DNA of 64,000 nt, from contig NZ_BJOU01000001.1 in NCBI RefSeq assembly GCF_009932435.1, positions 1,116,001 through 1,180,000 on the forward strand, written 5' to 3'. A model generated the notes under the pieces. That model was not told where the DNA came from, ran no database searches, and was given only the letters and a program-made list of their open reading frames with translations. This document shows, piece after piece, positions 38,478 to 46,985 of this stretch. Source of the DNA: Gordonia crocea. GTDB lineage: Bacteria > Actinomycetota > Actinomycetes > Mycobacteriales > Mycobacteriaceae. Numbering within the stretch: position 1 is the stretch's first letter; every line of letters starts with the position of its first letter. A program made the translations under genes and the position numbers.

Positions 38478-39211
38478 GCGCAGGGGGAGTCCGCCCGGCA
38501 TGGCTGACCGAGCTGCGAAAGATCGCCGGAACACCTGCCCTGGTCGTCGGTCTGGGCATCGGGATCGTCGCCACGCCGCTGACCGCGCTGATCGTGCTCA
38601 GCCGCGCCGACTCGCTGGAGTCGACGACGGCGGTCCGGGTGGCGGTCTCAGCCGCTGCGATCCCGATTCTCATCTTCGCGCTATGGGGTGCGTATGCGAC
38701 GACGGCCGAGTACGAGCGGGGGGCCATCGTCTCCAGCCTGCTCATCGTGCCAAGGCGGTCGACCTTCTACACGGCCAAACTTCTCGCCGTCGCGACCGTC
38801 GCCGCGGTGGCGATGGCGGTGTCCGCGGTTGCCGCGCTGATCGTCGTGGTCCTCGCCGCGCCGCCGTCCGGTGTGGACACCGGGCCGGTGTGGGCGGTCG
38901 CGGCCGTCGCCGTCATCGGCGGCGGTGTGGCCCTTGTCGGAGCATCGGCGGGGTTCGTCCTACGCGGGTCGATAACGACGGCCGTCGCGCTCATCGTCGT
39001 GCTGCTGGGCCCCCAGGCACTCGGTCCGGCGCTCGGCGGTGCGCAACGCTGGGTCGTCGGATCGGGGCCTGGAACCCTGGTCGCGCGAGCCGCGGGCAGC
39101 GACCAGGTCGACACCACGCTGGGATGGCCAGTCGGTGCACTGGGATTCGCGATCGTCGTCGCGGTGGCCGCCCTGGCGGGGTGGCGGGTGTTCGCGGCGT
39201 CGGATCACTGA
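38474..39211 (+). CDS. ABC-2-type permease E
   Basis: 245 residues with six hydrophobic helices, starting at GTG 38474 in a GTGA overlap with the ATPase gene. The layout is the ABC-2 export type: a cytosolic head (VRPAWLTELRKIAGTPALVV), a coupling loop after helix 2 (YATTAEYERGAIVSSLLIVP, RRSTFYTAKLLAV) and paired C-terminal helices. It is the natural partner of the ATPase in gene D; substrates of this type include lipids, glycans and drugs. It is the last gene of the locus. Confidence 0.8.
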   Translation: MSAGGVRPAWLTELRKIAGTPALVVGLGIGIVATPLTALIVLSRADSLESTTAVRVAVSAAAIPILIFALWGAYATTAEYERGAIVSSLLIVPRRSTFYTAKLLAVATVAAVAMAVSAVAALIVVVLAAPPSGVDTGPVWAVAAVAVIGGGVALVGASAGFVLRGSITTAVALIVVLLGPQALGPALGGAQRWVVGSGPGTLVARAAGSDQVDTTLGWPVGALGFAIVVAVAALAGWRVFAASDH

Positions 39212-39261
39212 TTCGCCCGCACCCGTTGCCTGCGGCCGAGTCGCCGTAGTTAGGTGGAGAC

Positions 39262-39723
39262 ATGGCCACCACCGATCCAGTCGAGCTGACCACCCAGTTC
39301 CTGCGCGACCTCGCGTCGGGCCACGTCGACGACGCGCTCGCCATCGTCGGCGACGACATCCTGTACGAGAACGTGGGTTTCCCCGCCGTCCGGGGCAAGC
39401 AGTTGTTCTCCCGGGTCATGCGCGCGCTCAACGGACGGCTCGTCCACTTCGACGCGGAGATACTCACGGCTGCGGCCGACGGCGACAAGGTCCTCAACGA
39501 GCGGATCGACCTGTTGAGTCTTGGGCCGCTGCGCCTGCGGTTCTGGGTGTGCGGGCACTTCGAGATCCGCGACGGCAAGATCGTCGTCTGGCGCGATTAC
39601 TTCGACTTTTTCGACTGCACCAAGGCGATGGCCCGGGCCGTCGTCGGGCTGGTGTTCCCCGATGCGGTCAAGCCGATCCGGTCGTTGACCGACGACGGCG
39701 ACCACCAGCTTCGTCCGGTATAG
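39262..39723 (+). CDS. Limonene-1,2-epoxide hydrolase-like (NTF2-fold) protein
   Basis: 153 residues of the cone-shaped NTF2 fold. Marks: VELTTQFLRDLASGHVDDAL, VGDDILYENVGFPAVRG, LRFWVCGHFEIRDGKIVVWR and DYFDFFDCTKAM. The Arg/Asp pattern near VWRDYFDFFD fits the epoxide-hydrolase subgroup, which opens epoxides in terpenoids or steroids. The reaction here is not proven. A GGTGGAGA ribosome site precedes ATG 39262. Convergent with arsC. Confidence 0.75.
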   Translation: MATTDPVELTTQFLRDLASGHVDDALAIVGDDILYENVGFPAVRGKQLFSRVMRALNGRLVHFDAEILTAAADGDKVLNERIDLLSLGPLRLRFWVCGHFEIRDGKIVVWRDYFDFFDCTKAMARAVVGLVFPDAVKPIRSLTDDGDHQLRPV

Positions 39724-39750
39724 CCCCAGTCGGACGCGGCGGCGAACCGC

Positions 39751-40089
39751 TCAGAGGATCTCGTCGACCTGCTCGATCGGGCGGGCGAGGCGCGCGCCCT
39801 TGGCGGTGACCACGAACGGACGCTCCACCAGCACCGGGTGCTCGACCATCGCGTCGAGGATCTCGTCGTCGGAAGCCTGCGCGAGATTCAGCTCCTTGTA
39901 AAGCGCCTCGCGCTTGCGTGCGGCCTGACCCGGGGTGAGTCCCGCATCGGTGAACAGCTTCACCAATTGCTCGCGGCTCCAGCCCTCGTCGAGGTACTTC
40001 ACGACCGTCGGCTCGATCCCCGCGTCGCGCAACCGCTCCAGCGTCTTGCGCGACGTCGAACAACGCGGATTGTGGTAGATCGTGGTCAT
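39751..40089 (-). CDS. arsC: ArsC-type arsenate reductase (glutaredoxin-linked)
   Basis: 112 residues, thioredoxin fold of the ArsC/Spx family. TIYHNPRCSTSRKTLERL carries the active Cys, and the C-terminal VLVERPFVVTAKGARLARP holds the conserved Arg. It reduces arsenate with glutaredoxin in the family; housekeeping roles are also likely, since this order keeps the gene next to prsA without other ars genes. The start ATG 40089 is 2 nt after the prsA stop, so it is the last gene of glmU-prsA-arsC. Confidence 0.88.
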   Translation of the reverse strand: MTTIYHNPRCSTSRKTLERLRDAGIEPTVVKYLDEGWSREQLVKLFTDAGLTPGQAARKREALYKELNLAQASDDEILDAMVEHPVLVERPFVVTAKGARLARPIEQVDEIL

Positions 40090-40091
40090 CG

Positions 40092-41069
40092 TTATGCGCT
40101 GCCGTTGAACAGGCTGGTCACCGAGCCGTTCTCGAAGACTTCGCGGATCGTCTGGGCCAGCAGCGGGGCGATCGAGAGCACGGTGAGATTCGCGAAACGC
40201 TTCTCCGGCGGGATCGGCAGCGTGTCGGTCGCGATGACCTCCTTGGCGCCGCAGTTGGCCAGGCGCTCGGCTGCGGGGTCGGAGAAGACGCCGTGGGTGG
40301 TCGCGATGATGACATCGCCCGCACCGGCGTCCTTGAGGACTTTGACGGCCCCGGCAATCGTGCCGCCGGTGTCGATCATGTCGTCGATCAGCACGCAGGT
40401 GCGGCCCTCGACCTCGCCGACGACGCGGTTGGACTTCACCTGGTTGGGCACCAGCGGGTCGCGCGTCTTGTGGATGAAGGCCAGCGGGGCGCCGTTGAGC
40501 GCGTCGGCCCACTTCTCCGCGACGCGCACGCGGCCCGAGTCGGGCGAGACGACGCAGATGTTGTCGGTGCCGTACTGCTCGCGGACGTACTCGGCGAGCT
40601 GGCCCTGCGCGTGCATGTGATCGACGGGGCCGTCGAAGAAGCCCTGGATCTGGTCGGTGTGCAGGTCGACGGTGATGATGCGGTCGGCGCCCGCGGTCTT
40701 CATCAGGTCGGCGATGAGGCGTGCCGAGATGGGCTCGCGGCCCCGGTGCTTCTTGTCCTGGCGAGCGTAGGGGTAGAAGGGCAGGATCACGCTGATCCGC
40801 TTGGCCGAACCGCGCTTGAGGGCGTCGATCATGATCAGCGCCTCCATCACCCACTCGTTGAGCGGTGCGGGGCAGCTCTGCAGGACGAAGGCATCCGATC
40901 CGCGCACCGACTCCTCGAACCGCACGAAGATCTCGCCGTTGGCGAAGTTGCGCGCGACCTGCGGCGTCACCTTGATGCCCAGCTCGTCCGCCACGGTGTC
41001 GGCGAGCTCGGGGTGCGCGCGCCCGGAGAACAGCATCAGGTTCTTGCGGTTGTCGACGGTCCAGGTCAT
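40092..41069 (-). CDS. prsA: Ribose-phosphate pyrophosphokinase
   Basis: 325 residues. Makes PRPP from ribose-5-phosphate and ATP. Class I marks: LFSGRAHPELADTVADELG, NGEIFVRFEESVRG, the flexible loop ILPFYPYARQDKKHRGREPI, VDLHTDQIQGFFDGPVDHM, and the PRPP loop VLIDDMIDTGGTIAGA. ATG 41069 begins the family-length protein; upstream in-frame sequence does not match. It lies 34 nt after glmU. Confidence 0.96.
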   Translation of the reverse strand: MTWTVDNRKNLMLFSGRAHPELADTVADELGIKVTPQVARNFANGEIFVRFEESVRGSDAFVLQSCPAPLNEWVMEALIMIDALKRGSAKRISVILPFYPYARQDKKHRGREPISARLIADLMKTAGADRIITVDLHTDQIQGFFDGPVDHMHAQGQLAEYVREQYGTDNICVVSPDSGRVRVAEKWADALNGAPLAFIHKTRDPLVPNQVKSNRVVGEVEGRTCVLIDDMIDTGGTIAGAVKVLKDAGAGDVIIATTHGVFSDPAAERLANCGAKEVIATDTLPIPPEKRFANLTVLSIAPLLAQTIREVFENGSVTSLFNGSA

Positions 41070-41103
41070 GGCATTCTCAATCTTGCTAGAGGGGTGGGGC
41101 TGG

Positions 41104-42591
41104 CTATTCGGTTGTGGTCGAGGCGTTCGGCTCGGTTTCGGCCTCCGCCGCGGCACGTGCCGCGGCCGAGTCGGGTCGCTTCTTTGCCACCCAGCCGCGG
41201 ATGATGCGTTGCTCGCCTGCGGAGACGGCGAGCGCCCCCGGGGGAACATCTTGCCGCACGACGGTCCCGGCCCCGGTGTAGGCCCCGTCGCCGACGGTCA
41301 CCGGTGCGACGAACATGTTGTCCGAGCCGGTGCGGCAGTGCGATCCGATGACGGTCCGGTGCTTGTTCTCGCCGTCGTAATTCACGAAGACGCTCGACGC
41401 GCCGACGTTGCTGTGGTCGCCGATCGTCGCATCGCCGACGTAGGTGAGGTGGGGGATTTTGGAGCCGGTGCCGATCTGAGCGTTCTTCGTCTCGACGAAG
41501 GTGCCGATCTTGCCGTCGGCACCCAGTTCGGTGCCCGGGCGCAGGTAGGCGAACGGGCCGACGGTCGAGCCAGCGCCGATCCGCGCATCCGATCCGTGCG
41601 TGCGGATCACCTGGGCGCCGGCGCCGATGGCGACGTCGGTGAGGGTGGAATCCGGCCCGACGACGGCATCGGTCTCGATGCTGGTCCGGCCGTGCAGCTG
41701 GACACCGGGCTCGATGCGCACGTCGGGTGCGATCGTGACGTCGACGTCGATCCACGTCGACGACGGGTCGACGATCGTCACTCCGGCGAGCTGGTGTCGG
41801 CGGACGGTGCGCCGATTCAGCTCGGCGCCGAGGTCCGCGAGCTGGGCGCGGTCGTTGCAGCCGGCGACGACCGCGGGATCATCGACGATGTGGGCGCGCA
41901 CCGGCTTGTCCGCGTCGTTCGCGATCTCCACGACGTCGGTCAGGTAGTACTCGCCCTGGACGTTGTCGGTGGACAGCGAACCGAGCGCGTCGCGCAGTGT
42001 CGCGGCGTCGAAGGCGTAGATGCCGGCGTTGACCTCGGTGATGGCGCGCTGCTCGTCGTCGGCGTCCTTGTGCTCGACGATGGCGGTGACCCGACCGACG
42101 TCGTCGCGGACGATGCGGCCGTAACCCGTCGGGTCGTCGGCGATAAAGCTGGTGAGGGTGACCGACGCGGGCTGAGCAGGCTCGTCGGCGGCACTGCCGT
42201 CGTGCTCGTCGAGGAGTGCGGAGAGCGTCGGTCCGTCGAGCAGCGGCGCATCGGCGACGGTGATCACCACGGTGCCGGTGAAGTCGTCGGGGAGTGCGCT
42301 CAGTCCTGCCCGGGCGGCATCCCCGGTGCCGAGCGGCACGTCCTGTTCGGCGATGAGGATCTCGCGGTCCAGGCCGGCCGCGATGTCGGTGATGGCCGCC
42401 GTCACGCGTTCGCGTTCGTGGCTGACGACGGCGACCAGATAGTCGGGGCCGATCCCGGCCGCGCCGGTGAGCGCGTGTCCGACAAGTGATCGGCCGCCGA
42501 TCTCGTGGAGGATCTTCGGGGTCTTCGACTTCATGCGGGTACCCGCACCCGCGGCGAGCACGATGATCGCGCGTTGGCCGGTTTCCGTCAT
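41104..42591 (-). CDS. glmU: Bifunctional UDP-GlcNAc pyrophosphorylase / GlcN-1-P acetyltransferase
   Basis: 495 residues. The N-terminal uridyltransferase has [33 protein letters not shown] and VNAGIYAFD. The C-terminal left-handed beta-helix acetyltransferase has [49 protein letters not shown] and [12 protein letters not shown]. It makes UDP-GlcNAc for peptidoglycan and mycothiol. The tail is Ala/Glu-rich. ATG 42591 has GAGGACG upstream. First gene of glmU-prsA-arsC. Confidence 0.96.
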   Translation of the reverse strand: MTETGQRAIIVLAAGAGTRMKSKTPKILHEIGGRSLVGHALTGAAGIGPDYLVAVVSHERERVTAAITDIAAGLDREILIAEQDVPLGTGDAARAGLSALPDDFTGTVVITVADAPLLDGPTLSALLDEHDGSAADEPAQPASVTLTSFIADDPTGYGRIVRDDVGRVTAIVEHKDADDEQRAITEVNAGIYAFDAATLRDALGSLSTDNVQGEYYLTDVVEIANDADKPVRAHIVDDPAVVAGCNDRAQLADLGAELNRRTVRRHQLAGVTIVDPSSTWIDVDVTIAPDVRIEPGVQLHGRTSIETDAVVGPDSTLTDVAIGAGAQVIRTHGSDARIGAGSTVGPFAYLRPGTELGADGKIGTFVETKNAQIGTGSKIPHLTYVGDATIGDHSNVGASSVFVNYDGENKHRTVIGSHCRTGSDNMFVAPVTVGDGAYTGAGTVVRQDVPPGALAVSAGEQRIIRGWVAKKRPDSAAARAAAEAETEPNASTTTE

Positions 42592-42704
42592 CAGCGTCCT
42601 CAATGTCGGTGAATGGACGACGAACAAATCCTACGCAACCCGATAACGTGGTGGCCGCACGGTTCGCAGGACCGTGTCGGAGAAGACATGGATGGAGGAG
42701 CTCG

Positions 42705-43460
42705 ATGAGCGGACAGAAGGTAGCGATCGTCACCGGCGCGGCGCGGGGCATCGGAGCGGGGGTTGCCAAGCGGCTGGCAGCGGACGGACTCGCGGTCGCG
42801 GTGCTGGACCTCGACGCGGACGCGTGCGCGGACACCGTCGCGGCGATCACCGAAGCGGGCGGCAAGGCTATCGCGGTCGGTGCCGACGTTTCGAACGAGG
42901 ACTCGGTCGCTGCGGCAGTCGACAAGATCGCCGACGAACTCGGCCCGCCCGTCGTGCTCATCAACAACGCCGGCATCATCCGCGACAACATGCTGTTCAA
43001 GATGACCGTCGACGACTGGGATGCGGTCATGGCCGTTCACCTGCGCGGGGCCTTCCTGATGAGCCGCGCGTGCCAGAAGCACATGGTCGACGCCGGCTGG
43101 GGCCGCATCGTGAACCTGTCGAGCACTTCGGCGCTGGGGAATCGCGGTCAGGCCAACTACTCCGCCGCGAAGGCCGGAATGCAGGGCTTCACGAAGACGC
43201 TGGCGATCGAACTGGGCAAGTTCGGCGTCACCGCGAACGCCATCGCGCCCGGGTTCATCGAGACTGAGATGACGCAGGCGACCGCGGCACGCATGGGTGT
43301 CGATTTCGACGACTTCAAGAAGATGAGCGCTGCGGCGATCCCGGTGAACCGCGTTGGTGCACCCGAAGACATCGCGCACACCGCTTCGTTCTTCGCCAGC
43401 GAGGGGGCCGGCTTCGTCTCCGGCCAGGTCATCTACGTCGCGGGCGGTCCCAAGGACTAA
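42705..43460 (+). CDS. Short-chain dehydrogenase, 3-oxoacyl-ACP reductase (FabG-like)
   Basis: 251 residues, Rossmann fold. NAD(P)-binding VTGAARGIGAGVAKRLA, NNAGIIRDN, and the catalytic Ser-Tyr-Lys in IVNLSSTSALGNRGQANYSA and YSAAKAGMQGFTKTLAIE. The C-terminus GAPEDIAHTASFFASEGAGF is FabG-like. It reduces a 3-oxoacyl or hydroxysteroid substrate; which one is unclear. ATG 42705 has GGAGGAG 7 nt upstream. The gene sits between glmU and tRNA-Gln, at the left edge of the accessory region. Confidence 0.85.
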   Translation: MSGQKVAIVTGAARGIGAGVAKRLAADGLAVAVLDLDADACADTVAAITEAGGKAIAVGADVSNEDSVAAAVDKIADELGPPVVLINNAGIIRDNMLFKMTVDDWDAVMAVHLRGAFLMSRACQKHMVDAGWGRIVNLSSTSALGNRGQANYSAAKAGMQGFTKTLAIELGKFGVTANAIAPGFIETEMTQATAARMGVDFDDFKKMSAAAIPVNRVGAPEDIAHTASFFASEGAGFVSGQVIYVAGGPKD

Positions 43461-43534
43461 CCGGAATCTCCTCCGACCCCGTCGGTGCCGCTGTGGCAGA
43501 ATCTCCACGGCGGCATCTTCGGGGCCGTCCCAAT

Positions 43535-43606
43535 CCGCCGTGGTGTAATTGGCAACACTCCTGATTTTGGTTCAGGCATTTCAGGTTCGAGTCCTGGCGG
43601 CGGAGC
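43535..43606 (+). tRNA. tRNA-Gln (anticodon TTG)
   Basis: Acceptor stem TCCGCCG (43535-43541) pairs with CGGCGGA (43599-43605), discriminator G at 43606. The anticodon stem CCTGA/TCAGG encloses the loop TTTTGGT with anticodon TTG, and the T-loop TTCGAGT is standard. CCA is not encoded. A lower-GC island starts right after it, so its 3' end is a plausible integration site, though I found no second copy of that end. Confidence 0.93.
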
Positions 43607-43631
43607 AAGTGTGAGCAGATGGGAGCGAGGC

Positions 43632-43964
43632 ATGGCTGACTAGGGCGAATTGAGAGTTGATCCGGAAGAGCTGGTCCGATATGGAAACCAGCTCTGCGGG
43701 TGTGCCGAGGACGCGCGCCGAGAGTTCGCCGCTCAGAATCGCGAGCTGGTCGCTGCTATCGAGCAGTGGGGTCCTCGTAGCCGCGCTGCACTGAACCAAT
43801 GCTTTGCCGAGTGGTCATCATCGGCGCGCACGATCACTGACAACGTCGAGGACTTTGGTGACTCGATACGTGCGGCCGGGTATCGCTATGAGAGGCAAGA
43901 ACAGGACAACACGCGGCGTTTCAATGTTGTAGCAGGCAAGTCTGCTCGCTTGAATCTGGACTAA
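43632..43964 (+). pseudogene. WXG100-like small protein with amber codon 4
   Basis: ATG 43632 follows a good ribosome site (GGGAGCGAGG), but codon 4 is TAG (43641-43643). After it the frame is open for 107 codons, with the look of a type VII-secreted WXG100-like helical hairpin: LRVDPEELVRYGNQL, a Trp turn in IEQWGPRSRAALNQ, then WSSSARTITDNVEDFGD. A single base change (CAG or TAT to TAG) would explain it. TTG 43650 could restart translation and give 104 residues. The next gene starts 2 nt after its stop. Confidence 0.6.
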
Positions 43965-43966
43965 CC

Positions 43967-44129
43967 ATGCCTCCCTACCTCATTCGGCGATGGCGGCCCG
44001 AAGATGTAGAGCGGGTCTTCGGGATCACTGAGCAACGGAAACAGACGTGTGAACTGCTCGGCAAGCCGTTGGCCAACCCGGAAGTCTTTCGTCCCTGGAC
44101 CTGGTCGGGTTACGCCGGCAACGCAGCTA
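43967..44129 (+). pseudogene. 5' fragment of IS-split gene downstream of the WXG100-like ORF
   Basis: ATG 43967 opens a frame of 54 codons (PPYLIRRWRPEDVERVFGIT and on) before an IS630-type element enters at a TA (44128-44129). Joined to the fragment at 45278-46233 with the element and one TA removed, the frame continues without error to give 372 residues. Beyond the junction the present frame ends inside the element at 44200. Lower GC than the backbone. Confidence 0.75.
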
Positions 44130-45224
44130 GTGGCGCGAGTTTGAAGTTGTTGGGCGGTTCGCTTTGTCCAGGATTTGGTCGGCGGTCTTGGTCCAAATGA
44201 ATGGTTGGGCTCTGGGGTTCCAGCCGTCGATGAATGCGCGGATTTTGGTGTTGAGGTCCTTGACGGAGGTGAAGACTCCGCGGCGGATGGCTTGTCGTTC
44301 GACGATCCCGAACCAGGCCTCGACGAGGTTCATCCAGGAGGCGTGGGTGGGCGTGAAGTGCACGACGATCCGCGGATGCTTGTCCAGCCAGGCCTTGACG
44401 TTCGCGTGCTTGTGCGCCGAGTAGTTGTCCATCACCAGGTGCAGCTCGACTGGCATGCCGGTGTCGTCGACGGCGCCGCGGTGGGCCCGTTCGACTTGTT
44501 TGAGGAAGGCCAGGAACTCCTGATGGCGGTGCTTGGGTTTGAGGGCGGCGGTGACTTTCCCGGTCGCGATGTCCAGGGCGGCGAACAAGGTGGTGGTGCC
44601 GTGCCGGTAGTAGTCGTGGGAGCGGCGCTCGATCCGCCCGGGCTGCATCGGCAAGATCGGCACGGTCCGGTCCAGTGCCTGGATCTGGGACTTCTCGTCG
44701 ACGCAGAGCACGATCGCATTCTCTGGCGGGTTCAGGTACAAGCCGCAGATGTCGGTGACCTTGCCGACCAGTTCGGGGTCGGTGGAGAATCGGAACGATT
44801 CGGCTTTCCACGGTTTGATGCCATAGTTCCTCCAGGCCCGCGCGACCGATGCCGGCGAAACCTTCAGCCGGGCGGCCAGGATCCGGGTCGACCAGTGCGT
44901 CACACCCAGGCTCTTCGGGGGAGGCGTCAAGGTGGCGACGATGATCGCGTCCTGATCCAGCTGCCGCGGCCGCCCCGGCCGGTCCCGATCCGACAGGCCG
45001 TCCAGACCTGCCTGGAGATAGCGTTCACGCCACGCGATCACCGTCGTGCGACTCGAGCCCACCAGCTCGGCAATCCGCAGATTCGGCACACCGTCGGCAG
45101 CCAGCAGAATCATCCGCGCACGCTTGGCCGCCGACGCCCGCACCGTCGACGACCTCGTCCACGATTCGAGCACAGCACGGTCGCCGTCACGCAACGTCAC
45201 AGCAGGAGCAGGTCGATTAGCCAC
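44127..45224 (-). CDS. IS630-family transposase
   Basis: 365 residues. The N-terminal helix-turn-helix pair includes ARMILLAADGVPNLRIAELV and RTTVIAWRERYLQAGLDGL. The DDE catalytic core shows Asp in IVLCVDEKSQIQAL, Asp in HLVMDNYSAHKH, and Glu in SWMNLVEAWFGIVE, so it looks active. Start GTG 45224. The stop codon TAG (complement of CTA 44127-44129) lies outside the terminal repeat: TA from the target site plus the flanking base. Confidence 0.93.
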   Translation of the reverse strand: MANRPAPAVTLRDGDRAVLESWTRSSTVRASAAKRARMILLAADGVPNLRIAELVGSSRTTVIAWRERYLQAGLDGLSDRDRPGRPRQLDQDAIIVATLTPPPKSLGVTHWSTRILAARLKVSPASVARAWRNYGIKPWKAESFRFSTDPELVGKVTDICGLYLNPPENAIVLCVDEKSQIQALDRTVPILPMQPGRIERRSHDYYRHGTTTLFAALDIATGKVTAALKPKHRHQEFLAFLKQVERAHRGAVDDTGMPVELHLVMDNYSAHKHANVKAWLDKHPRIVVHFTPTHASWMNLVEAWFGIVERQAIRRGVFTSVKDLNTKIRAFIDGWNPRAQPFIWTKTADQILDKANRPTTSNSRH

Positions 45225-45277
45225 ACCCTATTCTCGCAGCAAACAAACTGTTCAATGATTAACGACACGCGCCACTA
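44128..45277. mobile_element. IS630-family insertion sequence with TA target duplication
   Basis: The element proper is 44130-45275 (1,146 bp), flanked by TA on both sides (44128-44129 and 45276-45277). Ends share the inverted repeat GTGGCGCG (44130-44137 and complement at 45268-45275) with weaker similarity inside. It carries one transposase gene. Removal of the element and one TA rejoins the interrupted gene in frame, which confirms the ends. Confidence 0.92.
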
Positions 45278-46233
45278 GGAACGCGGGCAAAGGGCATCGG
45301 AAGGATATCGATGCACACGGCAACGTGGTCGCGGAGGTCGGCGTGCTCGCAAAGAAGGCCGTCAATCAGATTCGGGATATCAGGCGGCGTCTTGACAACC
45401 TAGAACGAGCGATAACCGGATCGGGAATGGTTCTGGATGATGGCAACGGAATGGTCAGTGATCCCAAAGGGGTGAGCCTGGCGGAGGAGCTGGGATCTAC
45501 CGGTGCCGCGCTGGACGCCGCTGCGCGACGGGCGCTTAAAGAGCGATACCAGCACGAGGTCAATATCTTGATGCAAGATGCCAATCAAGCTGATCGCAAT
45601 CTCGCGATCGCAATCGAAGGGGCGACTGGTCAGATTCCATTGGACCAAGTCCGACCGTCCTCGCCCGACTCTCGCCCTGTGAGTGGACTCCCGGGCATGC
45701 CTGCCGCGCAAGTTGACGAAGCGGCCAAGAAGAAAAGTTCCATGTACGATCCATTAGGAACGGTCCGCTACGTGCCAATGAAGTTGCCGAAAGGGTGGCA
45801 CGACGACCCTTCGAACCCGCGAACCGATTTGGGTCGCCACTATGCGCGAGGCGTAAGATTCGGTCCCTACGATCGTGGGGTGACTGGACCTTGGTCGGAC
45901 ACTCTGAATCCGAAGGACGCTCCGAAAGGGCGGCCAGATAAGGTCACTATTCCCTTTCCTAAGCAGGAAAAAGAAATCGATATCAAAGTCTATCAATCGA
46001 CTCGGCTACGAGCAGACGGGGCCACGCCGACGAGTATGCGTGAAGTGACCATAAATGGAAAGCAGTACCTCAAGATTGAGTATCAATATGACTACTCTGC
46101 CTCGCGATCAACTGCAGCAACGATTAACGAGATTCCATTATCGCCTCACCCGGAATGGCACAAGGTGAGCACGGAGCAAGTTCGAGTGCTTCAGGATCGC
46201 TACGGAGTACAGGCTCCTCGCCCAGGGGCGTAA
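45278..46233 (+). pseudogene. 3' fragment of the IS-split gene
   Basis: 318 codons that continue the frame of 43967-44129 across the element. After the junction: a helical, Lys/Arg-rich part (VNQIRDIRRRLDNLERAI, LKERYQHEVNILMQDANQAD), then a C-terminal domain from about 45755 (YDPLGTVRYVPMKLPKGW, RHYARGVRFGPYDRGVTG, FPKQEKEIDIKVYQSTRLR). GTG 45325 could restart it. The order 'WXG100-like gene, helical protein with variable C-terminal domain, membrane protein' resembles type VII-linked effector loci. No catalytic motif recognised. Confidence 0.7.
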
Positions 46234-46244
46234 GAAGGTTCACG

Positions 46245-46985
46245 ATGCTCCGACTTCGACGCTTCCATATTGGGATTGTTCTGCTGGTCGTCGCATTGGT
46301 AGGTGCATTATCGTTCGGCGTGTATTCGTTTCAAGCGAATTCAGGTGGTGAACCGGACGTCGACTTGCCCACGTCTACGGCGAACAACACGATTGCATCT
46401 GACCAAGCCCTCTTTCTCACGGTCGACGACTTCCCGCGTGGGTATCGCGCGGTATCGATGACCAACCCGTTCACTCCCTTCGTGGAGCGATTCAAGCGAG
46501 AGCAAACTGTACAGTCGGAGCCTGGCGAGTGTCACACTATAATCGTTGCAGGTATTAGACGAGCTATGGAGTTCCCTCAGTCCGCTATGCTCTTCTATCA
46601 GCCTGCGCTTCGCGATGGTGCGCAGTCTACTCAGCGTATAGTTCATGACGAGCGTGATTTTGGCGTGCAGAAGCAAATCGGCTCAGCGTGTCAGGTTCGT
46701 ACGATGACTGATTTAAGCGGTGCGATGTCCTCGGAGAAGATGGAGACCGACCTGTCCGATCTGCCGGGCCTGCCCTCTGGAGTCCAGGTATACGTTAGGT
46801 CATGGACTATCCGTGCAGACTCGTCTGGTCGAATTTCTAGCTACCGCACCGAAGGATACGCACAGATCGGCGATATCGGGACCCATCTCGAGGTGATTAG
46901 TAGCGGTTTCGATGGTGACCAACAAGGGCTATTCATGCCCTTGTTCGTTATGGCGATCAATAAGCTCGCACTATCTGGGCGATAG
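46245..46985 (+). CDS. Membrane-anchored exported protein of the island
   Basis: 246 residues. A single N-terminal membrane helix (FHIGIVLLVVALVGALSFGV) is followed by an exported domain with DQALFLTVDDFPRGYRAVSM, two cysteines (GECHTII, GSACQVRTM) that may pair, and SSGFDGDQQGLFMPLFVMA. The pattern recalls mycobacterial PknH-type or DUF5642-like sensor domains only loosely. It starts 11 nt after the split gene and so may be its partner or immunity gene. GC is well below the backbone. Confidence 0.65.
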   Translation: MLRLRRFHIGIVLLVVALVGALSFGVYSFQANSGGEPDVDLPTSTANNTIASDQALFLTVDDFPRGYRAVSMTNPFTPFVERFKREQTVQSEPGECHTIIVAGIRRAMEFPQSAMLFYQPALRDGAQSTQRIVHDERDFGVQKQIGSACQVRTMTDLSGAMSSEKMETDLSDLPGLPSGVQVYVRSWTIRADSSGRISSYRTEGYAQIGDIGTHLEVISSGFDGDQQGLFMPLFVMAINKLALSGR

